A stretch of DNA of 64,000 bases, from positions 4,454,072-4,518,071 of the forward strand of contig VCAZ01000017.1 in assembly GCA_005784505.1 (NCBI GenBank), in the 5' to 3' direction. Position 1 is the first letter of the stretch. Each line of letters opens with the position of its first letter. Positions 1 to 11,791 of this stretch are shown piece by piece. Source of the DNA: Bagarius yarrelli (taxonomy: Eukaryota > Chordata > Actinopteri > Siluriformes > Sisoridae). A model generated the notes under the pieces. It was not told the DNA's origin. It searched no databases and saw nothing but the letters and a program-made list of their open reading frames with translations. The translations under genes and the position numbers were made by a program.

Positions 1-45
1 CAGATAGATAGATAGATAGACAGATATATATAGACAGAGACAAAG

Positions 46-92
<47 letters not shown>

Positions 93-189
93 TAGATAGA
101 TAGATAGATAGATATATATATATATATAGATAGATAGATAGATAGATAGAGATAGATAGACATAGATAGATATATATATATATATATAT

Positions 190-229
<40 letters not shown>

Positions 230-351
230 ATCTATATATATAGATAGATAGATAGAGATAGATAGACAGATATATATAGACAGAGAGAAAGAGATAGATA
301 TAGAGAGAGAGAGAGATAGATAGATAGATAGATATATATAGACAGAGAGAA

Positions 352-396
<45 letters not shown>

Positions 397-441
397 TATA
401 TATATATATAGAGATAGATAGAGAGAGAGAGACAGAGAGAG

Positions 442-494
<53 letters not shown>
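1..494. repeat. (GATA)n / (TA)n / (GA)n compound microsatellite
   Basis: About 490 bases built only from GATA, TA and GA units, with occasional GACA. The tract touches the window edge, so its full length is unknown. No gene is visible in it. Confidence 0.97.
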
Positions 495-1104
495 TTACAT
501 AACCGTTTAAATCGACTATGCAAGCTGGGGTTGTTTAAACCTTTTTAGACTTGACATTGTACAACCTACCCTCTGGCGCCGTACCCACCCGTCCCAGTCC
601 TTTATCCCTAACACACTGCTCTGTCAACCTGTTGCAGCAACAAAAAAAACCAAAACCTTTGGGTTTGTGAGCCAAAGGAAGAAGAAAAGAAGGTCATGTT
701 GGTCTTTTGACGGCTCTGTGTCTCCGAAGGTTTCCGACTCCGCACTAGGGGGGGCGTTTGTGTGTAACGTAAGACTCTTCCCTTCTTACAGAGGGGCTAT
801 TCTATCCTTATGGTCAATACTGTCTTTCTGTCGTACCTGCAGAAAAGGAATCAAGGACATGCAAAATGGCATTTTAGCCTCTTCGGGTCCAGTTACCATT
901 ATGAAATTCTGACAGGCTGTTGGCAATAGACGGGGTAATAAAGGATGTTTTTGGGGGTAAAATAATTAAGTGTTTGCTGGTTCTTTTAGTTCTTATTTTC
1001 GAAAGACAAATCCGTATTTTTCTATTTAACGCTTTCCACACCTTTGCAAATTCCAAGCTAAACAATTACAGCTCAAAAGATCTCACTTCTACAGCTCCGT
1101 AGCT
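495..1104. other. Unique-looking intergenic sequence, no gene recognised
   Basis: Short open frames on both strands show no recognisable domain, splice-site context or codon pattern. I see no repeat family I can name. Confidence 0.5.
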
Positions 1105-1405
1105 GCGTTTAGCTGGACCCTAATAATTCGACTATTTAATCAGATTAGAAAGTGACATGTAAACGCGTCAAAGGGAAGGAATTGACCGAATCTCATTTCT
1201 AATCCGATCGAAGGGACATGTAAACACTTAATCGGCTTAAAAAATGCAAAATTGTGTAATGACGTATGGCACACGGCTAATCGAAAGATCAAATCTGATC
1301 GCATATCAATCCGATTACTTTGTTCAGCGTTCATGTAAACACTGCAATCAGATTAGTCTTAATCTGATTAGTCTCATTTTGAGTGTCCATGTAAACATAA
1401 ATGTG
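1105..1405. mobile_element. Probable MITE-like non-autonomous DNA transposon relic
   Basis: The motif 'catgtaaac' occurs four times (about 1158, 1217, 1333 and 1390). It is interleaved with 'aatctgatta' and its reverse complement 'taatcagatt', including a near-perfect palindrome around 1348-1371. Repeated palindromic motifs with no open frame suit a degenerate non-autonomous DNA transposon. Exact ends and target-site duplication were not resolved. Confidence 0.45.
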
Positions 1406-2370
1406 TTTTAGTCCGATATTAATTGTGTAGCACTTTTAGACCAATAGACATACTGACATTTATCTCACTCTATAAATATCAAAAATTATTACAGAATAAA
1501 AGTATAAAAAGAGTAAAGTTATATAGAACAGAGAATAGATTGCAAAATAAGAGTCCCAGTATTTTTTTACATTGTAATTACTCACTGAAATTATCTCAAA
1601 CTTCAGATTATCCACTTCAAAATATAATTTTAAAAATAATGAATATAATAATTAATATTATATTAAATATATTTAGCGGAATTGCTAATCTTTTGCACTT
1701 ATCCACAACAGTCGAACGCCAGTCGGATTTACATACGCAAATAAATAAGAGTCGCTGGAGAAAAAATTACAGGATGTACTTGCAAATACAAATTTATAAT
1801 CCCTAACTTTACATATTTAACACGTACAACTAACACTACAGGTGAAAACACACCCACACACACACTTCATGTTTTTATTCTAGAGCTTCGAGAACAGGGT
1901 GTGAAAATAAGTAAAAAATCGCTCCTTCTGAAAGATACGAATAAAAAATGTAAAAAAAAAAAGCTGATGTTTAGTCGAATTACACTGTGTTTATTGTTCT
2001 TCATTTCTCTCTTTCTGGTTTTCTTCCTTTTTAACTTTTTCCTGGATTCGTTTAATTGGAAGCTTTTTGTGGCCAGACGTATATATATGTATGACACTCC
2101 TGATATAGACAGATAAGTGGGGAAAAAAGTAACCTAATACAGTGAAAAAGAGGAAAAGAAAGGTCACGTCTTTGGAAAGGTTGTGGTTTGCTGTTGCAGC
2201 TGCTGGTAAAAAGCTGCGCAGTTCCGTCGCCCGTAACAAAGGCTACAGATTTCTTTGCATCCTGAGGAGATATACAGTGAAACCTATACGCCTCTGACAT
2301 CATCGGACAGATGCTGGAAACACTCTTGTCTTGCCTACGACCAAGGAGATGCATGAAAAAATACATGTCT
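1406..2370. other. AT-rich intergenic sequence, no gene recognised
   Basis: AT-rich with short homopolymer runs. The open frames are low complexity, rich in Lys, Ile and Asn or Phe and Leu, and match no family I know. Nothing else is visible. Confidence 0.5.
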
Positions 2371-2723
2371 GATCTCTCTGTCTCCCTCTCTCTCTCTCTT
2401 TCTCTCTCTATTTCTTGCTCTCTTTCTCTTTCTTTCTTGCTTTTTCTCCTTTGCTTTTTCTCTCTCTTTCTTCCTTGCTTTCTCTCTATATCTCTCTTTC
2501 TCTCTCTTGCTCTTTATCTCTCTCCCTCTCTCGCTCTCTTTCTCTCTCTATTTCTTGCTCTCTTTCTCTTTCTTTCTCGCTCTTTCTCCTTTGCTTTTTC
2601 TCTCTCTCCCTCTCTCTCTCTCTCTTTCTCTTCTTCTCTCTCTCTTTATTTCTTGCTCTCTTTCTCTTTCTTTCTCACTCTTTCTCTTTTGCTTTCTCTC
2701 TCTCTTTCTTCCTTGCTTTCTCT

Positions 2724-2759
<36 letters not shown>

Positions 2760-2806
2760 TCTCTCTTTCTCTTGCTCTCTCTATTCCTTCTTTCTCTTTG
2801 TGGTGT
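2371..2806. repeat. Polypyrimidine (TCTC/TTTC)n low-complexity tract
   Basis: About 435 bases of nearly pure C and T on the + strand, in CTCT, TTTCT and TTGCTC units. The apparent Ser/Leu-rich open frames in three registers are artefacts of the repeat. Confidence 0.95.
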
Positions 2807-2895
2807 GAGTCAATCAGTGCGACGTTACTGATCTCAGTGATGTATGATGCCTGCATGTAGACTCTACCATGAGGACACTGTGACCCACTTACACA

Positions 2896-2899
<4 letters not shown>

Positions 2900-2946
<47 letters not shown>
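2900..2946. repeat. (TG)n microsatellite
   Basis: Uninterrupted run of roughly 23 TG units. Confidence 0.97.
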
Positions 2947-2947
<1 letters not shown>

Positions 2948-3005
2948 ATGTGAAAGTCTGGCTACATTCTAGGCATTTTATTTTGGGTCCACAGAAATTC
3001 TCTAG

Positions 3006-3125
3006 GAGGTGGTAGCTCAGTGTTTAAGATGTTCCATTGCTGATCGGAAAATCATGGGTTCAATTCCCTGCATCACCAAGCTGCCACTGTTGGGCCCCTG
3101 AACAAGGCCCTTAAATGATCAAATG
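3006..3125 (+). mobile_element. tRNA-derived SINE, 5' part
   Basis: An A-box-like 'ggtagctcagtg' is followed by a B-box-like 'gggttcaattccc', then the SINE body 'gggcccctgaacaaggccct'. This is the main SINE family of the window; the tail is missing here. Confidence 0.85.
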
Positions 3126-3162
3126 GATAAAAATATACGAGAAGTCTCTTATCATTCGGATT

Positions 3163-3245
3163 CGGCAAGGTGTTGGACTGATACCAGAAAGACCGGGGTT
3201 AGATTCATGATTGAACATGAGCCACCACTTCCCTACCCTTGTTTG
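3163..3245 (+). mobile_element. tRNA-derived SINE fragment
   Basis: 'aaggtgttggactgatacc...ggggttagattc' matches the tRNA-related head of the same family as at 35738, with the body lost. Confidence 0.65.
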
Positions 3246-3248
3246 CCA

Positions 3249-3402
3249 TTACATTGACATTTACAGCATTCGGCAGACGCCCTTATTCAGAGCGACTTAC
3301 ATTTATCTCATTTATACAACTGGTGGCTTGGTGGAGCTGGGAATCGAGCCCACAACCTTCAGATTAGTAGTCCAACACCTTGACCACTGAGCCACGACCT
3401 CC
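3249..3402 (-). mobile_element. tRNA-derived SINE, reverse orientation
   Basis: Reverse complement of the family. The tail 'cagcattcggcagacgccct' comes first and the head 'gtccaacaccttgaccactg' last. It lies directly after + strand fragments, giving an inverted SINE arrangement. Confidence 0.85.
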
Positions 3403-3410
3403 CCAAAACC

Positions 3411-3550
3411 TCATTCATTTAAATTGTCAGCATTTTGGCAGATGCCTTTATCTAAAGCGACTTACATTTATCAATTTTATACAACTGAGCAATTTGGGGT
3501 TGAGGGCCTTGCCTAGGGGCCCACAGTGGTAGCTTGGTGGTGCTGGGAGT
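3411..3550 (-). mobile_element. tRNA-derived SINE, truncated, reverse orientation
   Basis: Tail and body ('ttggcagatgcctttatc', 'gggcccacagtggtagcttg') are present, but the tRNA-like head is absent. Confidence 0.8.
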
Positions 3551-4166
3551 ATTTTTTGTCATGTGACACAATCTAGTGGACGGACTTCTGGAGATTATTA
3601 TTAAAGGAAGAAAAGCTGGAATAGGATGTGTGGATTTAATGATCAGGTTTGCATCCCACGACGTGGATTCTTGCGACTGCAGGATTATTTTTTCTAAGCG
3701 GTTATTTCGTTGCTCTGCGCCAGATTAATGTGTTAAACAGCTTCGAACAGCTTCGTAGCTGAAAAAAATAAAAAATCTTAGAATCTTGCAGGATGTAACA
3801 CAATGTTTCTTATCACAGTAACAGCTGAAGGCACTGGGACATTACACAACATCGCAGTATTACACAACCTCCACCCCAAAGCTCATTTTTTTTATGCAGA
3901 AATGATAACACACATATACAAACACACGCTGCATTAATGTGTTATAACTGAGCAGTATAGCTGTGTGCTGCAGTAGTGAGAGAGTCGGTGGATTGTCTAC
4001 CAGCTTTTGGTGCTTTTTGGTGACTTTAAGAACCCAGAGACAGGAAGACGTGACGACAGGAAGGACATGTTTGTGAATATCAGTCTTACAGAGATCTGAG
4101 ATTAAAATCTCCTCTCAGTGACTACCTAAATACACAAGTCTGACTCTACTGTTTATATCTACTCTA
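3551..4166. other. Intergenic sequence, no gene recognised
   Basis: No open frame of note, no splice-site-bounded conserved block and no repeat family I can name. Confidence 0.5.
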
Positions 4167-4167
4167 T

Positions 4168-4313
4168 AACTGACCAAAAGATCATGGGTTCAATTCCCAG
4201 TACCACCAAGCTTTTTTTGGGTGTTTTTTTAATGAAAGACCACCAATAACATAACGAAAAATATTTATCTCTGGATAAGGGCATCTGCCAAATGCCAGAA
4301 ATGTTAATGTAAC
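4168..4313 (+). mobile_element. tRNA-derived SINE, internally deleted
   Basis: B-box region 'catgggttcaattcccagta' followed, after a T-rich stretch and loss of most of the body, by the tail 'gcatctgccaaatgcc'. Confidence 0.75.
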
Positions 4314-4810
4314 TGTACTATACTATACTATACAATGCTATCCTATATGGTACTATACTGTATTGTGCTATAATACACCGTAATGCACTGTACTGTACTA
4401 TACTGTACTATACTATACTGTGCAAAACCACACTATGCTGTACTGTGCTGTACTATACCAAACTGTGCTATACTGTACTCTTATAACCTGTACTATACTG
4501 TGCTGTGCTAAACTATACTATACTGTGCTATACTGTACTATAATAACCTGTACTGTACTATACTGAACTGTGCTATACTGTACTATAATAACCTGTACTG
4601 TACTAAACTGTCATACTATACTATACTCTACTACACTATACTGTACTAAATAAACTGTACTGCACTATACTAAGCTATACTGTGCTATACTTAATTGCAC
4701 TATACTATACTGTGCTGTGCTATACTGTACTAATCTACACTGGACAATACTAAACTGTACTGTACTGTACTATACTATACTATACTATACTGTACTGTAC
4801 TAAAATACAC
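4314..4810. repeat. Degenerate CTATA/CTGTA pentanucleotide satellite
   Basis: Almost 500 bases of five-base units alternating CTATA, CTGTA and CTGTG, with higher-order 10-15 base patterns such as 'tgtgctatactgtacta'. The units have drifted but the register of five persists. Confidence 0.9.
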
Positions 4811-5099
4811 TGTGCTATGATAAACACAGGTAAGACAAAATCGACCCCCCCCCCCTAAAATTCCTTGTGCCCCATTCTGTGACAAGGCCTGTTTATAAAT
4901 AACATTGTAAACGTTATCAGAGACAAAATATGCCGATTTTTTTTTAAAGACATGGAATGAATCATGACATTTGAGACATTTACACTTTAACACTGTTACA
5001 GACATTACAGACATTTCTCTGTAGGATTTGCCATTTTAATAAGATTGTGCGGTTTCCCTTCATCTCCATTGGTGGCTTTAGGTGTCTATCAAACACTTT

Positions 5100-5380
5100 A
5101 ACGCTCGCATTCCATGAGTAGGGGGCGGGGCTGAGGAATAAAAAATGTAAAAAAAAAAAAAACCCTAACACAAACCATGCCCGAACGCCATTTTGAATCC
5201 AGCATGCATCGACTGCGTTGTTTACGTTTTCCCACCTGTATTCCATTACACCCGTCCTCCTCCTTCTGCGGTGGGAGGATCGCCTAGAGTATTGACCAAT
5301 CCTGAAGCAGGTCGCCTATTCATTTTAACCAATCCATAGGTAGGAGGCGGGGTTTGTTCGGAATACGGGTGCGTGTATTC
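5100..5380 (+). promoter_or_regulatory. acvr2a: Putative acvr2a promoter with GC and CCAAT boxes
   Basis: Two GC boxes ('gggggcgggg' near 5120 and 'ggaggcgggg' near 5343) and two CCAAT boxes ('gaccaatcct' near 5296, 'taaccaatcc' near 5327) lie about 1.1-1.4 kb upstream of the acvr2a start codon. No TATA box is evident. The arrangement suits a TATA-less housekeeping-type promoter. The transcription start is inferred, not visible. Confidence 0.5.
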
Positions 5381-6507
5381 CCTGACTGTGGAGAGCAAAG
5401 ATGGTATATTGGGAAGACTTTGACGCGTCTGTGCAGGAGAGATTTTTTGACAGGATTGCTGCAGAAAGCAAGTCGCGTCGAAAGTTTGACCGAGTCTCGG
5501 GAGACGATTAAATGGTTCTCTGAGGTGTCTTTAACGGAATTTTGTTATTTTAGTGTGTATTTCTTGAGGGGAAAATCTTCGGACATGGCAGCGGTTTTGG
5601 TCGGGTTGCGAGACACTTTATTGAGGGATTGTTAGCTAGCGAACTAGCCAAGACTGGTTTTAGCTTAAAGTCTCTGGACTAAAACGCCGGAAAGTTGGAT
5701 TTTTAAAATAAAAAACATTCTTAAACCTTTTATTTTTTCGGTGTATAACAAAGATACGTCGATTTTACACGGAGAAATACTGTTTGGACGGTAAATCCTG
5801 TCGCTTTGCTGTGTTTTTCTTTTTTTTTTCTGGACCGGGTTAATTCGGATTTAGGCATGTGGACACTTATTTTTATTTTTTTTTTATAAATCCAAAAATA
5901 ATTCGCTTTTTTCCCCCTAATTGTATTTAACATTATTACGCGTATAAACAGTCGCCATCTAGGTTATTATTATTATTATTTACGCTAATTAAATATCATT
6001 TATTTATGAACTTGAGAAAGTGACAGCTGAAAATCCGACTTTTGTGTTCGTTGAATGTTGTAAAAAAACAAAATAATTCGAATATTCGAGCAGCGAGTCG
6101 GATTGTCTTTCATAATTATCATGAATTTAGTCGAGAGTAAATGTTTCTCTTGGAGAAATTGTGTTAATGTTGGACGGGGTTTTTTTATTCATGTCCACGT
6201 GTAGTCACTATTAATAATAATAATTTTTAATAAATTCCTGTTTTTGTATTATTATTTTTTTTCTTTCTTTTGAACTAAAAAGAAAAGAGGACAGAAAAAA
6301 AAGGGTCCAATGGCGTTTTTTTGTCTCTTCTGTCTGGACTGTATTTTATCTCTCAGTAGCTCGGATGTGAATCTGAACCTTTTTTTTGGACATTATTGCT
6401 AAACTGTTGACTGAAAAACACGTGGGACTGAGACAGATCCAGCATCTGTGTATGATTTATTTTCGGATTTAACTCTAAAATTAAGGACTAAATCGTCAGC
6501 CTGAAGG
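5381..6507 (+). other. acvr2a: Probable acvr2a 5' leader
   Basis: Sequence between the GC/CCAAT cluster and the start codon, T-rich and without SINEs. Upstream ATGs occur; the one at 5585 opens a frame of about 16 codons. Whether the leader is continuous or contains an intron cannot be decided from sequence. Confidence 0.4.
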
Positions 6508-6562
6508 ATGGGATCTGCTACTAAACTCGCCTTCGCTGTTTTCCTCATCTCCTGTTCATCAG
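6508..6562 (+). CDS. acvr2a: acvr2a exon 1: signal peptide
   Basis: Encodes residues 1-18, a hydrophobic signal peptide with core LAFAVFLISCSS. The start has good Kozak context (A at -3, G at +4). The donor 'gtgggt' follows one base of codon 19 (phase 1). Confidence 0.93.
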
Positions 6563-8729
6563 GTGGGTTTTTACAGCTTTTTATTTATAGATGATAATAA
6601 TAATAATAATAATAATCATATTTCATTTCTTTAGCTTGGATAATGAGGGTTTATTTTGATGATGTAATCGAGCTTTGCTTTGGTCATTGAACTAAACAGT
6701 CGCATCAATGACATCGATCTGTAACAACATGAATTGCCCCAACATCCACCCCTCAAACCCCCCTCCACCACCACCCCAAACCCACCACAGCCCAGATTCG
6801 TCCAACTTACAATTATTTACATTAAAACATTCGCCAGACGCTGGTTTCCATTTATACAACTGCACAATTAGGGGTTAAGGGCCTTGCTCAGGGGCCCATC
6901 GGTGCAGGGTCCCATTGTTAAGGTGTTGGACTGCCAACCCAAAGATTGTTGGTTTGATTCCCAGCTCCACCAAGCCGCCACTGCTGGGCCCCTGAGCAGG
7001 GGCCCTTAACCCCTTAATTGCTCAGTTGTGTAAATGAGTTTAAAGAAGAAAGAAAGTCGCTCTGGATATAAGGGCGTCTACCAAATGCCGTAAATGTAAA
7101 CGTAATTTGGTGGTGCTGGGAATCGAACCCCCATCTTCTCATTGGCAGCCCAACACATTAACTTCTTTGCTACCACTTCCTGTAGTTCCCTTCATGTCAC
7201 TTCCTGTAGTTATAGAGATTAAACAAATCTTGAAGAAAAAATTCCGGAATCCCTTCTTGAACAGCTGTAAACATCTTAATTACAACTTTACATGACAAAC
7301 CCCCCCCCCCCCAACCCAACCCAACCCCCTTCTTACACTAACATGGATTAGGGTTCAGCTTCTATGACTATCATCCAATACCGCGTGACGTCAGTCTGTC
7401 GTTCACCTCCAAACGGCACTGCGTTCAACGTAAAACTCCAAGAGACGGAATTTCCCCATAATAAACATTTTAAGATTGTTAAATTTAAGTGTGTGAAGAA
7501 AGTTTGTGCAGCTCAAACATCAATTAGGGGAACCGGGAAAAAATAACATTTTCCAGTATGTTGGTCTTGAACGCGAAATCGGAGCGTGAATCCGTATAAA
7601 ACTTTTACTGTAACTCCGGTACAGTACGTTAAAACCGCTGCACAAAAACTAAACCAAACATTCACAGGGCTAAACTATTATGTCATCAGTATGAGGCTGC
7701 AGCTGCTACCGCGTTTGAGTCCATCTTCATGCCGTCTCTGCGTCCTTCAGGACATGACGAGCGCGTCTCGTATCGCTAGTCGCTCGCTTTAATCAGCCAA
7801 AGCACATTTGGCATCCACACACCTTCCACATCCCTTAAAATAACGTCTGCTCGTAGATTTTCCCCAAAATGATAAATTGTGCCTTGTGATAACGTCGAGA
7901 AACATCGTCCAAAGAGGAACTGATACAGTCTGAATGAAGCTGCTTCATTTTTAATCAACTCAGCAGTAATTTAATGATTTAAATGAGAATAGAAATCAAC
8001 TCGTAATGCCTTATAACGCCGGTCACGTGCCGACATCTCGGTGAGGTTTGCGTGCACCGTTTAACCGTTAGCGCTGAAATCCGGTTATTGCGAGTGCATC
8101 AACAGGTTGTTCTCAAGCATGCGAATAACACACACACACACACACACACCATTTGCTTTTGGGGTGTGCAGTGTGTTTGTTTTCCTTTCTTGGGTTGTGT
8201 GAGTGAGAGGGAGGGGTAGAGAGGGAGAAAGAAAGAGCAACGCACACACACGCAAACACACACATGCATGCCGTTGTATCTCTGGATTTGGGCCGATGCC
8301 CAGAACAAGGTTAATTACACTTTCACTCCTCTGATAGAAACACGACTGGATTAAATAGGAACAGAAGAAGCCGATTTACAAAAGAGACGTTTACGGGACC
8401 CGCATGGAACTCGGAAACGCGTGTGTGATGGCGTGCATGTGTTTACACACGATACAAGGAAAGAAAGGTCAAAAATCTCTGAAGCAAACAGATCAACGAA
8501 TCACATTGGGGCCGATCAGTAAACAAAAAATCTCTGAGTTTTCTGGTGGTACGCGACGCTTTCAGCACTGATGCTTGAATCCATCCCAAATAACAGGATT
8601 CGCTGTCAGCGGGCGGACCTGGCAGTGCAACAAGTTTCATCCTCCTTTTTTATTTTTTATTTTTTTAAGTCAACCCACAGAGCTTCCTTAGCCGTATGCC
8701 AATGTTAACAGAGCTCAGAAACTCCCAGA

Positions 8730-8770
<41 letters not shown>

Positions 8771-11753
8771 GAGGCTTCTGTTAATGCAGGTCAGGGGTAA
8801 AGGCATGTTGTCTTAGTTGTACTGATGATCCTGCGAATTGTCCAGTGTTTATTCTAAAAAGCGTATCTGTATTTTTCTCAATCTCAGATTTATCCAGAAG
8901 GAACGTCATGTTTTTGGTTAGAATAAACTACAACACCTTGAAGTTCCTTACAACGATAACTTTAGATGAAAATACTTTTAATAGTCAGTCCTTAGAGTTG
9001 ATTTGTAATAACGTTTATAATCCAAAAAGCAACAGTATTATGAAGCTCATGATTCGTGAGTCATGTGTGACCAACATCTGGATTTGCCCGGATTCTGAAA
9101 ACAGTTGCGCCACTTTTCGTTTATCAAAGAAATGGTCAGAGAAGCGCTTCTGAATCAACTCGTGAGGAATGAAGAGCGTAAAGACTGCAGCCAGGTTGGG
9201 TTTCCCCATGAGCATTAAAAACTGTTGAGTTGTCTGTTGTGATGTATGAGCAGCTGAGGTTCTCCAGCGTCATCGTCCCGGCCAGCGTGTTATTCTATCC
9301 CAAATCGGACAGACAGAGTAGCACCGTGGGCACGCTTTAAAGGGACAAAATGTCTTCTGAGTGATTTGTAAGGAGGTTATTGAGGGTCAAGGGGGTCCAC
9401 ATGGGGCTGCTAGGTCTGGTTCCTGTAACCCCCAGCCCACCCCCCTTTTTCCTTGGCCCCAACATTTTAAATTCCTGTGCTAAGTGCATAAGCCCCAAAG
9501 GAGCAGAGCGTCACTCGGCAACTATGAGAAAGGATAAGACAGATGCAGGACTAACACGCTCTGATTTTTTTTTTTTTTTCCCCTCCCTCTCACTTTCTCT
9601 CGTGCGATTGCATGCTCTCTCGCTTGTCTCCAGCCATTCCGGCTCCACAGTGTCCGGGTCAAAAGGGCACAGCACAGGCATATGCTTATATTAAATGCTC
9701 CTAATTGCTTCCTTTTTTTTAATCTGTTTTAGTGTTTTATGGCAGTATTTTTTTTTTTTTTTTAAGATAATCAATGCTGCAAATAAGCATCCTTAAAAAT
9801 AACCGCCAGGCCGTTGATGTCTTTTAAACATCACCTCGTTACGCAGACGATAATGGGCTTTTTGTATGATGATGAGAAACGTAACACAGTTGTTTAAAAT
9901 AATTCATTTGTCGTCTGAGACGATGTTGGCGATTTGGTTGTGTTGCCAGATTAAAAACTAAGTAGAAGACAAAGGTTTGTTGATTTACGGGACAGGATGG
10001 TTTAATCAAGTTCATGTCCTAGCAGCGACCATGACTCCGCTCTGTATAAGGCATCCGTCTCACCGCAGATTCGGCACCGCAACCCGAAGCTATTTCACAC
10101 CCGGAAAGATCACAGATCCACTGAGAATCACCAGTGTGATATTTTTGTGTGGGAGAGAGAGTGCAAAGTCGCCAGTGTGAAAGGAAGCAGCCCAGTCTGG
10201 CGGCGGCGGCAGCAGCAGCAGCAGCAGCGTATCCTGCATGCGTTTGTGTGTTAGCAGGCTTTGCCTGCGCGCGTGGGCGTGTGTATATTCAGAACGGCGC
10301 ATTCGGAGGCACTTGAGGACGCTGTTAGAGGGGAAAACTCGGCAGTGATTACAAAGCAGGAGCCGGGAGCGAAACTACGCTGTTAAAGCTTTAACAGGAT
10401 AATCACAGGCTCCGAGATGCTTCATAGTGGAAAGATGTGTCCGTTGTTATCACTACCTATTATATTTTTTTGGTGGTATAAATTTCATGATTATCATTTT
10501 AACCCCAATATTTTTTTTTTGTAGCATTAAATGGCGTTTGTTTCACTGCACTGAAGATAAATTTGCTGTAAAAAGCAGCTATCTGGTAGAATTGTTGTTG
10601 TTATTATAGTAACATTTTGTGTGTAGTTGTGGTAAGAAGTCTCCAGTGTTGCCCCCGTAGGTAAGATTTTGCCTTTTCTGGTGCAGGAAAGTCCTCCAGG
10701 CAGAAAGTAATGTGATTTCTTGCTAACATTTCTTTCACATTGTTGTTTTTCCCAAGTAAGTGAGTTACCCCATTGAACGACAACACTAACTCAAATCACT
10801 TGTGACAAGATGGAATTTTGCCTACTTGGATACGGGGCGAATAAGCAGATTGGTTATTTGCCCTTAGCTCTCCTCGACTTTGTGGTGAAATCGCACTAAA
10901 TGGACTAAAGATTGTGAAACACAACCAGAGATGGCTTTGACTACTGGTTCCGAAAGTTCCATAACGTTCCTGCGTTTGAGTTATGAGTTTGATGATTACA
11001 CAATCAAAACAGGAAAGACTTGAGGACCGCAATCCAATGAGCTGATTTCGTTTAAAAACATACGTTATCTTCTTGGGCGTTTCTGTTCTTTCAAACCATG
11101 AGGCTATTTCTTTTGCCCCATTTGCCTACCAGTACATAGAAGAATCCAGATGTTACTCCAGAATACCCACAGGAGAAATGATGTGCAAACTAAAACTCCT
11201 GTATAATGAAGCCACAACAAATAATCAGACCTCAATCGGGACAGTTATTTCTACAGTCCTTACACATCCCATAATAACACAAGGACACCGTTGCCATGGC
11301 GCAGAAGAGCCGGAGGAGGGGCGACTCATTTTCGTATTCATCATTAGTTTCTTACACAACCTGCTAAATCATAGCGGTCGACGATTGTGATAGATGTGAT
11401 GGGCGGTGTTGAACGCTCTATTAAGTGGCTTTAATGATGCCTCCACCTGCTTCACTTTCATGCTCTTATCTGTTGTGCTGCATAAACCGCAGAGAAGGTG
11501 GTTCAATGCTTTCTAACGAACATCCAATTCGTAGATTGTGTGTAGATTCTGCATTTCCTTTTCGAAGAAAAAAAGTGTGAAGCGATAGTGACATTGCAGG
11601 AAAGCGGAATTTAAATAAAACGGTGAATTACAGACCCGTAGCTGCAGCTGTGATCATTTGTCTTTTAGTTCCAGAGTTGAACTTGCACCGCTGACACGGC
11701 ATGATTAATGCAGTTATGGTTCTGACAGGTGTGCGTGTGGGTGTATGTATGTA

Positions 11754-11791
<38 letters not shown>

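Noticed and set aside
1423..1806. 127-codon AT-rich frame upstream of acvr2a
   Set aside because: Biased Ile/Asn/Lys/Leu composition, non-ATG start and no recognisable domain.
2311..2949. Ser/Leu/Phe-rich frames of 117-165 codons and a His/Thr-rich reverse frame
   Set aside because: Products of the (TCTC)n and (TG)n tracts; no start context, no domain.
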